The position numbers and the translations under genes are program-made. This document shows positions 33,872 to 42,402 of a stretch of 42,483 nt of DNA, piece by piece (within the stretch, counting starts at the first letter, position 1; each line of letters starts with the position of its first letter). The notes beneath the pieces were generated by a model, which was given only the letters and a program-made list of their open reading frames with translations, made no database searches and was not told the origin of the DNA. Source of the DNA: an uncultured Lachnospiraceae bacterium (lineage in GTDB: Bacteria > Bacillota > Clostridia > Lachnospirales > Lachnospiraceae); contig CADBRN010000073.1 in assembly GCA_902797025.1 (NCBI GenBank), positions 1-42,483 on the forward strand, given 5' to 3'.

Positions 33872-33916
33872 TTTTTCGTTTATGGAGAAAACCATGATGG
33901 GAACGGAGATTCAGTT

Positions 33917-35236
33917 ATGAAAAAAGTAGTAAAATTCGGCGGAAGTTCGCTGGCCAGCAGCGGTCAGTTTAAAAAAGTGGGTGAGATCATCCGGAGCGAT
34001 GCGGGGAGACGGTACGTAGTTCCGTCCGCTCCCGGCAAACGGTTCGACGGAGACGTGAAAGTTACGGATATGCTCTACGACTGCTATCATCAGGCCCGGG
34101 CAGGAAAGAATTTTACGAATACGCTTGCAAATATTAAGGAAAGATACCAGGAGATCATCGACGGACTCGGAATCGGGCTTTCCCTCGCAGACGAGTTTGA
34201 TGCGATCGCGAAGAATTTCGCGGAGGACGCCGGAGAGGACTATGCGGCTTCAAGAGGCGAGTATCTGAACGGCATTGTGATGGCAAATTATCTCGGATAT
34301 GAGTTTGTTGACGCGGCAGAGGTCGTCTGTTTTGATGAGGACGGCCGGTTTGACGCGGCCGGGACCGATGCAAAGATGGGAGAGCGCCTCAGGGGACTGG
34401 AGTGTGCGGTAATCCCGGGATTTTACGGAGCAAAGCCGGACGGGAGCATCAAGACGTTTTCCCGCGGCGGTTCGGACGTCACGGGATCACTCGTCGCGAA
34501 AGCGACACACGCCGATCTGTATGAAAACTGGACGGATGTTTCCGGATTTCTCATGACGGATCCGCATGTGGTAAAAAATCCGATTCCGATTTCAACCATC
34601 ACCTACCGCGAGATGCGGGAGCTGTCTTACATGGGCGCTTCTGTGCTCCACGAAGATTCCATCTTCCCGCTGCGCAGAGAGGGAATTCCGATCAATGTCC
34701 GCAACACAAACAGGCCGGAGGATCCGGGCACGATGATCGTGGAGAGTACCTGCAGCAAACCGAAATATACGATTACCGGAATCGGCGGAAAAAAAGGGTT
34801 TGCTTCGGTTACGATCGAGAAGGCGATGATGAATGCCGAGATCGGATTCGGCCGCAAAGTCCTCCAGGTATTTGAGGACGCGGGTCTTACGTTCGAGCAC
34901 ATACCATCCGGGATCGATACGTTTTCGGTGTTTGTGAACCAGCAGGATTTTGAACCGAAGGAACAGCAGGTGATCGCCGGTCTTCACAGAGCGGTTCACC
35001 CGGACCTGATCGAGCTGGAGTCGGATCTGGCGCTGATAGCGGTGGTCGGACGCGGGATGAGGAGAACGCGCGGAACCGCCGGAAGAATTTTTGCGGCGCT
35101 CGCGCATGCGCACGTCAATGTCAAGATGATCGACCAGGGATCATCCGAGCTTAATATCATTATCGGCGTCGAGAACCGCGATTTCGAGACGGCGATCCGG
35201 GCAATCTACGATATTTTCGTGACGACACAGCTTTGA
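33917..35236 (+). CDS. lysC: Aspartate kinase
   Basis: This 439-residue enzyme phosphorylates aspartate, opening the pathway to lysine, threonine, methionine and diaminopimelate. The N-terminal KFGGSSLAS, SAPGKR, the substrate block FSRGGSDVTGSLVA and the TDPHVV/YMGASVLHEDSI motifs are present. Two ACT domains fill the last ~130 residues and should bind feedback inhibitors (lysine and/or threonine). The ATG at 33917 follows GGAG by 8 bp. The layout matches the monofunctional clostridial type of about 440 residues. It ends 27 bp before pyrH and may be transcribed with it. Confidence 0.94.
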   Translation: MKKVVKFGGSSLASSGQFKKVGEIIRSDAGRRYVVPSAPGKRFDGDVKVTDMLYDCYHQARAGKNFTNTLANIKERYQEIIDGLGIGLSLADEFDAIAKNFAEDAGEDYAASRGEYLNGIVMANYLGYEFVDAAEVVCFDEDGRFDAAGTDAKMGERLRGLECAVIPGFYGAKPDGSIKTFSRGGSDVTGSLVAKATHADLYENWTDVSGFLMTDPHVVKNPIPISTITYREMRELSYMGASVLHEDSIFPLRREGIPINVRNTNRPEDPGTMIVESTCSKPKYTITGIGGKKGFASVTIEKAMMNAEIGFGRKVLQVFEDAGLTFEHIPSGIDTFSVFVNQQDFEPKEQQVIAGLHRAVHPDLIELESDLALIAVVGRGMRRTRGTAGRIFAALAHAHVNVKMIDQGSSELNIIIGVENRDFETAIRAIYDIFVTTQL

Positions 35237-35263
35237 TGAAGAAGCGGAGGAGAAAAGCGGGAT

Positions 35264-35959
35264 ATGAAACGCATTCTATTAAAACTCAGCGGTGAGGCAC
35301 TCGCAGGGGACAAAAAGACCGGTTTTGACGAAACGGTCGTGACCGGTGTCGCGAAGCAGGTAAAGCAGCTTGTGGATGAGGGAGTACAGGTCGGCATCGT
35401 GATCGGCGGCGGAAATTTCTGGCGCGGCCGTTCCAGCAAAAACATCGACCGTGTCAAGGCAGACCAGATCGGAATGCTCGCGACGGTTATGAACTGCATC
35501 TACACATCGGAGATTTTCCGTTCACAGGGGATGATGACGGCGGTTCTTACGCCGATGGAGATCGGCGGAGTCACGAAGCTTTTCTCGAAGGACCGGGCGG
35601 AGAAATATCTGAACCACAATATGGTGGTATTCTTCGCGGGCGGAACCGGACATCCGTATTTTTCGACGGACACGGCGACGGTTCTCCGGGCGGTCGAGAT
35701 CGGAGCGGATTCGATCCTTCTTGCGAAAGCGGTGGACGGAGTGTACGACTCGGACCCGAAGGATCATCCGGACGCGAAGAAATATAAAGAAGTGACGATC
35801 GAAGAGGTCATAGAGAAGAAGCTTCAGGTGGTCGATATGACGGCGTCGATCATGGCGATGGAAAATAAGATGCCGATGCTCGTGTTTGCGTTAAATGAAG
35901 AGAACAGTATCATCGACGCGGCGCACGGCATCGTAAAAGGAACGAAGGTTACGGTCTGA
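35264..35959 (+). CDS. pyrH: UMP kinase
   Basis: This 231-residue enzyme of the amino acid kinase fold phosphorylates UMP to UDP. The N-terminal KRILLKLSGEALAG, the glycine loop VIGGGNFWRG, and the UMP-binding region GTGHPYFSTDTATVLRAVEIGAD are characteristic, as is KAVDGVYDSDPK. Bacterial PyrH is hexameric and inhibited by UTP. It is followed by frr, the near-universal pyrH-frr pair. The usual upstream partners rpsB and tsf are absent, with lysC in their place. Confidence 0.96.
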   Translation: MKRILLKLSGEALAGDKKTGFDETVVTGVAKQVKQLVDEGVQVGIVIGGGNFWRGRSSKNIDRVKADQIGMLATVMNCIYTSEIFRSQGMMTAVLTPMEIGGVTKLFSKDRAEKYLNHNMVVFFAGGTGHPYFSTDTATVLRAVEIGADSILLAKAVDGVYDSDPKDHPDAKKYKEVTIEEVIEKKLQVVDMTASIMAMENKMPMLVFALNEENSIIDAAHGIVKGTKVTV

Positions 35960-36004
35960 TCCCGGCAGGGGCGGAAGACGGCAATTCCGAACGAGGAGGT
36001 TTTT

Positions 36005-36559
36005 ATGGACGAACGAATCAAAGGCTACGATCACAAGATGACGAGAACGCTCGATACGCTTGCGGAAGAGCTCAGCGCGATCCGCGCGGGCAGGGCGAAT
36101 CCGCACGTGCTTGACCGGATCACGATCGATTACTACGGTACGCAGACGCCGCTTCAGCAGGTCGCGAATATCACGGTTCCCGAGGCGCGTATCATACAGA
36201 TCCAGCCCTGGGAGCCGAAACTGATCAAGGACATCACGAAGGCGATCCAGACGTCGGATCTCGGAATCAACCCGAACAATGACGGAAAGAGTGTCCGTCT
36301 CGTGTTCCCGGAGCTCACGGAGGAGCGCCGTAAAGAGATCGCAAAGGATGTCAAGAAAAAGGGCGAGGAGGCGAAGGTTGCGGTGCGCAATGTCCGCCGT
36401 GACGCGATGGACAGCTTCAAGAAGATGAAAAAAGCCGAGGATATTTCCGAGGATGAGATCAAGGATCTTGAGGATGACACGCAGAAGCTTACGGATCAGT
36501 ACATCAAGAAGATCGATGCCGCGGTCGAGGCGAAGGTCAAAGAGGTTATGACGGTCTGA
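36005..36559 (+). CDS. frr: Ribosome recycling factor
   Basis: This 184-residue protein splits the post-termination ribosome together with EF-G. The family blocks IRAGRANPHVLDRITIDYYGTQTPLQQVANITVPEAR and EERRKEIAKDVKKKGEEAKVAVRNVRRDA, and the helical three-helix-bundle C-terminus, are complete. The length is normal (185). The start follows GAGGAGG by 5 bp, 45 bp after pyrH. A terminator hairpin follows the gene. Confidence 0.96.
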   Translation: MDERIKGYDHKMTRTLDTLAEELSAIRAGRANPHVLDRITIDYYGTQTPLQQVANITVPEARIIQIQPWEPKLIKDITKAIQTSDLGINPNNDGKSVRLVFPELTEERRKEIAKDVKKKGEEAKVAVRNVRRDAMDSFKKMKKAEDISEDEIKDLEDDTQKLTDQYIKKIDAAVEAKVKEVMTV

Positions 36560-36579
36560 AGCGCCAGGACAGAACGGAG

Positions 36580-36619
36580 AGCGGCATGATCCGATAAATC
36601 GTCGGGAATGCCGCTTTTT
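36580..36619 (+). terminator. Rho-independent terminator or attenuator between frr and uppS
   Basis: AGCGGCAT (36580-36587) pairs with ATGCCGCT (36608-36615), with an inner CCGA/TCGG helix, and runs into TTTTT. It would end or dampen transcription of the pyrH-frr part before uppS; no strong promoter is visible in the 31 bp between it and uppS. Confidence 0.75.
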
Positions 36620-36650
36620 CGCATGATCTTTCGGGACGGGGAGGTTATAT

Positions 36651-37364
36651 ATGGCCGAAGAACAGAAACTGCCGAATCATATTGCGATTATTCTGGATGG
36701 AAACGGGCGGTGGGCGAAGCGCCGTGGGATGCCGAGAAGCTACGGACACATCGTCGGTACGGATGTGCTTGAAAAAATGTGTAATACGATTGCGGATATG
36801 GGAGTTCGGTATCTGACGGTGTACGCGTTTTCCACAGAGAACTGGAAACGTGCGGAGGAAGAAGTCCGCACTCTGATGAATCTGTTCCGGAAGTACCTCG
36901 TCCGGATCGAGAAGAGTGCGCACAAACGCCATATGCGCGTGCGTATTATCGGGGATAAGGCAGGACTTCCACAGGATATCCAGGACCGGATCGCGGTTCT
37001 GGAGGATGTGACGAAGGAATACGACCGGATGGATTTCCAGATCGCGCTCAATTACGGCGGCCGGGATGAGATCGCCCGTGCTGTGACCGCGCTGGTCGCG
37101 GATGCCCGATCCGGAAAGCTTCCGGAAGGTCCCGTGACGGAAGGGATGATTGCGGAACGGCTGGATACGGGCGGGATTCCGGATCCGGATCTGATGATTC
37201 GCACCGGCGGAGAGAAACGGATCTCAAGTTTTCTTCTCTGGCAGCTCGCTTATACGGAATTTTATTTCACGGATGTCGCCTGGCCTGATTTTGACCGGGC
37301 GGAACTGGACCGGGCGATCGATTATTACAACCATCGTGACAGACGATTCGGAAATGCGAAATAG
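36651..37364 (+). CDS. uppS: Isoprenyl transferase (undecaprenyl diphosphate synthase)
   Basis: This 237-residue cis-prenyltransferase makes undecaprenyl diphosphate, the lipid carrier for peptidoglycan and teichoic acid synthesis. The catalytic block ILDGNGRWAKRRGMPRSYGH (about 14-33), the TVYAFSTENWKR segment, and the substrate-binding LMIRTGGEKRISSFLLWQLAYTEFYF are intact. The length fits the family. RBS GGGGAGG precedes the ATG. The stop is followed at once by the cdsA RBS, implying co-translation. Confidence 0.95.
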   Translation: MAEEQKLPNHIAIILDGNGRWAKRRGMPRSYGHIVGTDVLEKMCNTIADMGVRYLTVYAFSTENWKRAEEEVRTLMNLFRKYLVRIEKSAHKRHMRVRIIGDKAGLPQDIQDRIAVLEDVTKEYDRMDFQIALNYGGRDEIARAVTALVADARSGKLPEGPVTEGMIAERLDTGGIPDPDLMIRTGGEKRISSFLLWQLAYTEFYFTDVAWPDFDRAELDRAIDYYNHRDRRFGNAK

Positions 37365-37375
37365 GAGGAGACGGA

Positions 37376-38170
37376 ATGTTTGTTACAAGGCTGATCAGCG
37401 GAATTATTCTGGTAGCAGCCGCACTCGTCACGATTATAAGTGGCGGATGGGTCCTGTATTTTACGGTGCTCGCATTGTCTCTGATCGGAGTGTTCGAGCT
37501 GTACAGGGCCTGCGGAGTACGAAATAAGGAAGGCGGTTTCTCGCGGCTCGAACTGACCGGATATCTCGGCGTGATTCTGTATTACATCGCCCTGCGCATC
37601 GGAAATAAGGAATATCTCGTACTGTCGCTCATCGCGGCACTCGTTCTTATTATGTTTGTGTACGTTTTTTCGTTTCCGCATTATGAGGCGAAGCAGGTGA
37701 TGGCATGTTTTTTCGCACTCGTTTACGTCGCGGTGATGCTTTCTTATATTTACAAGACGAGAATCCTGCCGGGAGGGTATTATCACGTCTGGCTGATCTT
37801 CCTGTGTTCCTGGGGCTGCGACACCTGTGCGTACTGTGTCGGAAGGCTGTTCGGCAGGCATAAGATGGCGCCGGTCCTCAGCCCGAAAAAATCGACGGAA
37901 GGAGCGGTCGGCGGCGTTGCGGGCGCGGTTATTCTCGGCGTCATCTACGCGTTATTTACCGGAGGACCGGTGCTGGTTTACGCGGCCATCTGCGGAATCG
38001 GCGCGCTGATCTCGATGGTCGGAGATCTCGCGGCGTCCGCGATCAAGCGGAATGTACAGATCAAGGACTACGGGAAACTGATCCCGGGTCACGGCGGGAT
38101 ACTGGACCGTTTCGACAGCGTGATTTTCACGGCGCCCGTCATCTATTTCCTTTCGCTTGTTCTGATCTGA
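37376..38170 (+). CDS. cdsA: Phosphatidate cytidylyltransferase (CDP-diglyceride synthase)
   Basis: This 264-residue membrane protein has about eight hydrophobic segments. It makes CDP-diacylglycerol, the branch point for phosphatidylglycerol and cardiolipin. The family signature lies at the C-terminus: SMVGDLAASAIKRNVQIKDYGKLIPGHGGILDRFDS. It begins 11 bp after uppS. A hairpin and an 86-bp gap separate it from dxr. Its product feeds phosphatidylglycerol, also the donor for the LTA-synthase-like enzyme earlier in the window. Confidence 0.95.
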   Translation: MFVTRLISGIILVAAALVTIISGGWVLYFTVLALSLIGVFELYRACGVRNKEGGFSRLELTGYLGVILYYIALRIGNKEYLVLSLIAALVLIMFVYVFSFPHYEAKQVMACFFALVYVAVMLSYIYKTRILPGGYYHVWLIFLCSWGCDTCAYCVGRLFGRHKMAPVLSPKKSTEGAVGGVAGAVILGVIYALFTGGPVLVYAAICGIGALISMVGDLAASAIKRNVQIKDYGKLIPGHGGILDRFDSVIFTAPVIYFLSLVLI

Positions 38171-38178
38171 TAAACGAT

Positions 38179-38203
38179 GCGTGCCCCGCTTTTCCGGGCG
38201 CGC
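38179..38203 (+). other. GC-rich stem-loop between cdsA and dxr
   Basis: GCGTGCCC (38179-38186) and GGGCGCGC (38196-38203) pair with one G-U over a 9-nt loop. No T-run follows, so it is not a standard terminator; it may be an RNA-processing or pause site. The rest of the 86-bp gap is AT-rich and may hold a weak dxr promoter. Confidence 0.45.
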
Positions 38204-38256
38204 GTTCAGAGTTCTGTCACATTTATCATGTATTCTCAATAATCGGAGGCAAGCTT

Positions 38257-39402
38257 ATGAAGACGATCGCGATCCTCGGTTCGACCGGTTCGATCGGCCG
38301 GCAGACGATCGATGTGATCCGAAAAAACGGAGATATCACCCTCGCAGGCATTTCTGCAGCGGGACATCATCTGGATGAACTGGAGAAGCAGGCACGTGAA
38401 TTCCGCCCGCGTATTGCGGCGGTTTATGACGAGAAGGCGGCACAGGATCTCCGGGTCCGTCTCGCCGACACGGATGTAACGGTTGTTTCGGGGATGGACG
38501 GCATGATTGCGCTGGCGGAGATGCCGGAGACGGATTGCTTCGTGACAGCCATCGTCGGAATGATCGGGATTCGCCCGACGATGGCGGCGATCCGTGCCGG
38601 AAAGGATATCGCGCTCGCAAATAAGGAGACACTCGTGACGGCAGGGCATCTGATCATGCCGCTTGCCGCAGAGTACGGCGTGCGGATTCTTCCGGTCGAT
38701 TCGGAGCACTCCGCGATCTTTCAGTGCCTTCAGGGAAATGAGGGAAATCGGATTTACCGTCTTCTGATCACGGCCTCCGGAGGACCGTTCCGCGGCATGA
38801 AAAAAGATCAGCTCGCCCATATGACGAAGAAGGACGCGCTGAACCATCCGAACTGGAGCATGGGCGCAAAAATCACGATTGACTCCGCGACGCTTGTCAA
38901 CAAGGGTCTTGAGGTGATGGAAGCGAGATGGCTGTTCGGCGTGCAGCTGGATCAGATCGAGGTGCTGGTGCAGCCCCAGAGCATCATTCATTCGATGGTG
39001 GAATTTCAGGACGGTGCGGTGATGGCACAGCTCGGGACGCCGGATATGCGTCTCCCGATTCAGTACGCTCTCTATTACCCGGAGCGCCGGGGTCTGACGG
39101 GAGAAAGGCTGGACTTCACGAAAATTTCCGCGATTCATATCGAGGAGCCGGACACCGACACATTTGAGGGACTTCCGCTGGCGGTCCGCGCCGCCCGCGC
39201 GGGCGGATCGATGCCGACCGTTATGAACGCGGCGAATGAGGAGGCGGTCGCGCTCTTTCTCGCTGACCAGATCCGCTTCCTTGATATCTACAAAATCATC
39301 CGGGAGTCGATGGAGCGTTTTCCCGTGATTCCGGATCCGGATCTGGAGACGATTCTTACGGTTGAATCGGATGTGCGAAGATCGATACGTGAAAGGTGGT
39401 AA
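38257..39402 (+). CDS. dxr: 1-deoxy-D-xylulose 5-phosphate reductoisomerase
   Basis: This 381-residue NADPH enzyme makes methylerythritol phosphate, the committed step of the non-mevalonate isoprenoid pathway. The N-terminal ILGSTGSIGRQTIDVI NADPH motif, ANKETLVTAG, the metal-binding PVDSEHSAIFQCL and the SASGGPF-type loop (here TASGGPFRG) followed by HPNWSMGAKITIDSATLVNKGLE are complete. The RBS GGAGG is 7 bp before the ATG. It ends 3 bp before rseP. It supplies isoprenoid precursors used by uppS two genes upstream. Confidence 0.96.
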   Translation: MKTIAILGSTGSIGRQTIDVIRKNGDITLAGISAAGHHLDELEKQAREFRPRIAAVYDEKAAQDLRVRLADTDVTVVSGMDGMIALAEMPETDCFVTAIVGMIGIRPTMAAIRAGKDIALANKETLVTAGHLIMPLAAEYGVRILPVDSEHSAIFQCLQGNEGNRIYRLLITASGGPFRGMKKDQLAHMTKKDALNHPNWSMGAKITIDSATLVNKGLEVMEARWLFGVQLDQIEVLVQPQSIIHSMVEFQDGAVMAQLGTPDMRLPIQYALYYPERRGLTGERLDFTKISAIHIEEPDTDTFEGLPLAVRAARAGGSMPTVMNAANEEAVALFLADQIRFLDIYKIIRESMERFPVIPDPDLETILTVESDVRRSIRERW

Positions 39403-39405
39403 TAC

Positions 39406-40701
39406 ATGGCGGGAATACTTCTGGCCATTCTGATTCTGAGCATCGTGATCCTGTTTCATGAACTCGGGCATTTTCTTCTTGCGAAGGCGAACCATATCGT
39501 CGTCACGGAGTTTTCACTGGGCTTTGGACCGAGGATTCTTTCCTTCCGGAAGGGGGAGACTCGTTATTCCTGGAAAGCGATCCCGTTCGGAGGTTCTTGC
39601 GCGATGCTTGGAGAGGATGAAGCGGACGAGGATGCACCTGGCACATTTAACGGGGCATCGCCTTTTTCAAGAATTCTTGTTGTGGCAGCAGGACCGGTTT
39701 TTAACTTCATCCTGGCATTTATTATGGGAATGATTCTGATCGGAATTTCCGGCACAAGGCCGGCACTGATCACGGAAGTCGCACAGGGCTCCTCAGCTGA
39801 AGCCGCAGGCCTTGCCGCGGGCGATGAGATCGTGAAGTATGAGGGAAACGGGATCGCGAATATCAGCGAAATCTCGATCGATATGTCGATCGACGGGATA
39901 CCGAAGGACGCGGTTCATCTGACATACATCCGGGACGGAAAGAAACATTCCGTCGTATATAAACCGGATCTTGAGGAGTATTACCGGGCAGGTTACACGT
40001 ATTCGGCCGGAGAGGATGACGCGGCCGAGGTCACGCAGCTTGAGAAAAATATGCCGGCGCGTAAAGCGGGTCTCCTCGTCGGTGATATCATCGCCGGCGT
40101 GAACGGGACGGAGATAAAGACCGCGTCCGATCTGCAGGCATACAATGAGAAGCATCCGATGGACGGGAATAAGGTGACTCTGACGATCCGCCGCGGCACG
40201 CGGACGTTCGAGGTCAGTCTCACACCGGTCCGTTCCACGGTCGCTTCGACCGGTTTTCAGCTGGGGACGCAGCGGGTCGCCACAAGTTTTCCGAAGATCA
40301 TCGCCGACGGCATTGAAGAAACCGGATACTGGATCCATGTGACCGTAAAATCACTGGTCTCACTGATCTCAGGTGTGTTTACCGTGCGGGAAATGTCCGG
40401 CCCGGTCGGGATCGTCTCGACAGTCGGTTCCGTCTACAACCAGGCGAGAGATTACGGAGCGCTCGAGGTGTTTCTTGAACTGCTGCAGTTCACAATTCTG
40501 ATCTCCGCAAACCTCGGAGTGATGAATCTGCTCCCGCTGCCGGCGCTCGACGGCGGACGGCTTGTTTTTCTGATCATTGAGATGATCCGGCGCAGGCCGG
40601 TGAATCGTGAGCTGGAGGGAAAAATTCACTTCATCGGCTTTGCCGCGCTGATGGCGCTGATGGTATTTGTCTGCTTCAACGACGTCGCAAAACTGATCTG
40701 A
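39406..40701 (+). CDS. rseP: RIP metalloprotease RseP (site-2 protease)
   Basis: This 431-residue membrane zinc protease cuts transmembrane segments of anti-sigma factors or signal peptides. The active site HELGH lies in the first hydrophobic segment (about 18-22), and the second zinc-binding block is LLPLPALDGGRL near 380-390. Between them a PDZ-like region is expanded (about 120-300), giving a protein longer than many Firmicutes RseP (about 340-430). RBS AGGTGG is inside the end of dxr. The next gene here is a MATE transporter rather than the frequent ispG or proS/polC. Confidence 0.93.
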   Translation: MAGILLAILILSIVILFHELGHFLLAKANHIVVTEFSLGFGPRILSFRKGETRYSWKAIPFGGSCAMLGEDEADEDAPGTFNGASPFSRILVVAAGPVFNFILAFIMGMILIGISGTRPALITEVAQGSSAEAAGLAAGDEIVKYEGNGIANISEISIDMSIDGIPKDAVHLTYIRDGKKHSVVYKPDLEEYYRAGYTYSAGEDDAAEVTQLEKNMPARKAGLLVGDIIAGVNGTEIKTASDLQAYNEKHPMDGNKVTLTIRRGTRTFEVSLTPVRSTVASTGFQLGTQRVATSFPKIIADGIEETGYWIHVTVKSLVSLISGVFTVREMSGPVGIVSTVGSVYNQARDYGALEVFLELLQFTILISANLGVMNLLPLPALDGGRLVFLIIEMIRRRPVNRELEGKIHFIGFAALMALMVFVCFNDVAKLI

Positions 40702-40711
40702 GAAAACAGAC

Positions 40712-42118
40712 ATGAATCAGGCAATTGAGAAAAAAGAATTATTTGAAAAACTGCCCGCCGGAAAAGCAGTATTCACAATGGCGGTTCCTACGATCATCAG
40801 TCAGCTGATCAATCTGCTGTATAATATGGTTGATACGTTTTTTATCGGCCGGACGGGGAATTCCTATATGATAGCGGCGGTGACGGTGTCGTTTCCGCTC
40901 TATATGCTGACGGTGGCATTTTCAAATCTGTTCGGAATCGGCGGCGGAAGTGAGATGGCCCGTCTGATCGGGAAAAACAAAGAGGATCGCGCAAAGAAGG
41001 TCTGCGCCCGGGCGATCGCGGGAGCGGCCGTCCTTGCGGCTGCTTATGCCGCTGTGGTCGGCATATTTGAGACACCGATCCTCCATCTGCTCGGCGCATC
41101 CGGACAGACGATCGGATTTGCGCGCCAGTACACCAATACGGTCGTGATCTGCGGAAGTGTTCCGATCATTCTTTCGCTGGTGTTCGCGCATCTTCTCCGA
41201 AATGTGGGATACTCGAAGCAGGCCGGGTTCGGCCTGTCCGTCGGCGGGATTCTGAACATGATCCTGGATCCGCTCTTTATGTTTGTCCTGCTTCCGGAGG
41301 GGATGGAGGTGTTCGGCGCCGCACTTGCGACGCTTCTGTCGAACATCTTTTCATTCATCTATTTTATCGTGATCTTTGTGCGGCTGAAGGAGGATGCGCC
41401 GATTGATTTCCGCATTCAGACGGCATGGGAGACGACAAAGGAGGAGAGACGGGAGCTTTATGCGGTCGGTATTCCTTCTTCAATCCTTACGGGACTGTTC
41501 GATCTGGCGAACATATTCTTAAATTCTCTGATGGCGTCGCACGGTGATCTCGCGGTCGCCGCCATCGGCATCGTGATGAAGATCGAACGAGTCCCGAATG
41601 CGATCAATATCGGGATCTGCCAGGGAATGCTGCCGATCGTCGCGTACAATTTTTCCTCCGGGAACCATGACCGGATGGAAGAGGTGATCCGGATCACGCG
41701 CAGATCCGGGCTGATTGTATCCGTGGTCAGCATGATCCTCTTCCAGATCTTCGCGGGCCCCTTCGTCGGCCTCTTCCTGGCGACCGGCGGTACAACCGCG
41801 GAAGAGGCGGTAAGGACACTGACATATGCCACAATGTTTTTAAGGATCCGGTGCATCGCGTCGCCATTCCAGTTTTTGAATTACAGTACATCCTTCACGA
41901 TGCAGGGAATCGGCGACGGACGGGACACACTGATTCACGCGTCGGCCAGAGAGCTCCTGTTCTACATCCCGTTTATGTACATTCTGAACGGGGCGGCCGG
42001 TGTGCCGGGGCTGGCGTCCGCGCTGATACCGGGAGAGATCTGCGGCGCGGTGCTCGCGCAGATCCTGCTCAGTCGATTCCTGAAGAACCACCGCAATTTA
42101 GAAACCACCGCAATATAG
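40712..42118 (+). CDS. MATE family efflux transporter
   Basis: This 468-residue integral membrane protein has about 12 hydrophobic segments in two related halves, each with MATE-type entry sequences: FTMAVPTIISQLINLLYNMVDTFFIGR near residue 22, and the second-half equivalent AVGIPSSILTGLFDLANIFLNSLMA near 250. MATE proteins export cationic compounds using Na+ or H+ gradients. It starts 10 bp after rseP behind a weak RBS, so translation may rely on read-through coupling. The substrate cannot be assigned. The gene stops about 10 bp before the first tRNA promoter. Confidence 0.92.
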   Translation: MNQAIEKKELFEKLPAGKAVFTMAVPTIISQLINLLYNMVDTFFIGRTGNSYMIAAVTVSFPLYMLTVAFSNLFGIGGGSEMARLIGKNKEDRAKKVCARAIAGAAVLAAAYAAVVGIFETPILHLLGASGQTIGFARQYTNTVVICGSVPIILSLVFAHLLRNVGYSKQAGFGLSVGGILNMILDPLFMFVLLPEGMEVFGAALATLLSNIFSFIYFIVIFVRLKEDAPIDFRIQTAWETTKEERRELYAVGIPSSILTGLFDLANIFLNSLMASHGDLAVAAIGIVMKIERVPNAINIGICQGMLPIVAYNFSSGNHDRMEEVIRITRRSGLIVSVVSMILFQIFAGPFVGLFLATGGTTAEEAVRTLTYATMFLRIRCIASPFQFLNYSTSFTMQGIGDGRDTLIHASARELLFYIPFMYILNGAAGVPGLASALIPGEICGAVLAQILLSRFLKNHRNLETTAI

Positions 42119-42128
42119 AAAAAAACGA

Positions 42129-42157
42129 TTGACGAAATGTGGGATGAGTGGTATTAT
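42129..42157 (+). promoter_or_regulatory. Promoter of tRNA-Leu copy 1
   Basis: TTGACG (42129-42134) and TATTAT (42152-42157) are 17 bp apart, ending 12 bp before the mature tRNA. The -35 context ATTGACGAAATG is repeated before copy 2. Confidence 0.8.
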
Positions 42158-42168
42158 TTATGAGTCGC

Positions 42169-42252
42169 GCGGAAGTGTCGGAATTGGCAGACGAGCAAGA
42201 CTAAGGATCTTGTGTGAGCAATCACGTGTGAGTTCAAGTCTCATCTTCCGCA
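42169..42252 (+). tRNA. tRNA-Leu (anticodon AAG), copy 1
   Basis: A class II tRNA of 84 nt. Acceptor arms GCGGAAG/CTTCCGC, D stem TCG/CGA, anticodon stem CAAGA/TCTTG around loop CTAAGGA, a long variable arm (about 15 nt, TGTGA/TCACG) and T arm GTGAG-TTCAAGT-CTCAT all fold. The discriminator is A73, as required by LeuRS. The anticodon is AAG, reading CUU and, if A34 is converted to inosine, CUC and CUA. CCA is not encoded. Confidence 0.92.
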
Positions 42253-42264
42253 GAAACATAGAAT

Positions 42265-42314
42265 CGCCGTTTGCGGTATCGGACATCGGTCAGATCCGTA
42301 AGCGGCGTTTTTTT
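42265..42314 (+). terminator. Rho-independent terminator after tRNA-Leu copy 1
   Basis: A 12-bp stem, CGCCGTTTGCGG (42265-42276) with CCGTAAGCGGCG (42296-42307), contains two G-U pairs and is followed by seven T residues. It separates the two tRNA transcription units. Confidence 0.82.
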
Positions 42315-42334
42315 GTCCGGTGATCATGGAAAAT

Positions 42335-42351
42335 ATTATTTTGGAAATAAT
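42335..42351. repeat. AT-rich inverted repeat upstream of tRNA-Leu copy 2 promoter
   Basis: ATTATTT and AAATAAT are a perfect 7-bp inverted repeat with a TGG loop, 11 bp before the -35 of copy 2. It resembles a binding site or weak hairpin; no function can be assigned. Confidence 0.35.
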
Positions 42352-42361
42352 CAAAAAAATA

Positions 42362-42390
42362 TTGACGAAATGAGGGCAGGATGATATAGT
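42362..42390 (+). promoter_or_regulatory. Promoter of tRNA-Leu copy 2
   Basis: TTGACG (42362-42367) and TATAGT (42385-42390) are 17 bp apart, 12 bp before the tRNA, the same spacing as in copy 1. Confidence 0.82.
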
Positions 42391-42402
42391 ATCCTATGTC
42401 GT

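Noticed and set aside
33781-33916. Lysine riboswitch upstream of lysC
   Set aside because: The promoter leaves only about 40 nt of leader, and even the whole 136-bp gap is too short and lacks the five-helix layout and terminator.
38236-39495. A 419-codon open frame on the minus strand opposite dxr
   Set aside because: dxr is complete and unambiguous on the plus strand; the antisense translation has no domain signature.
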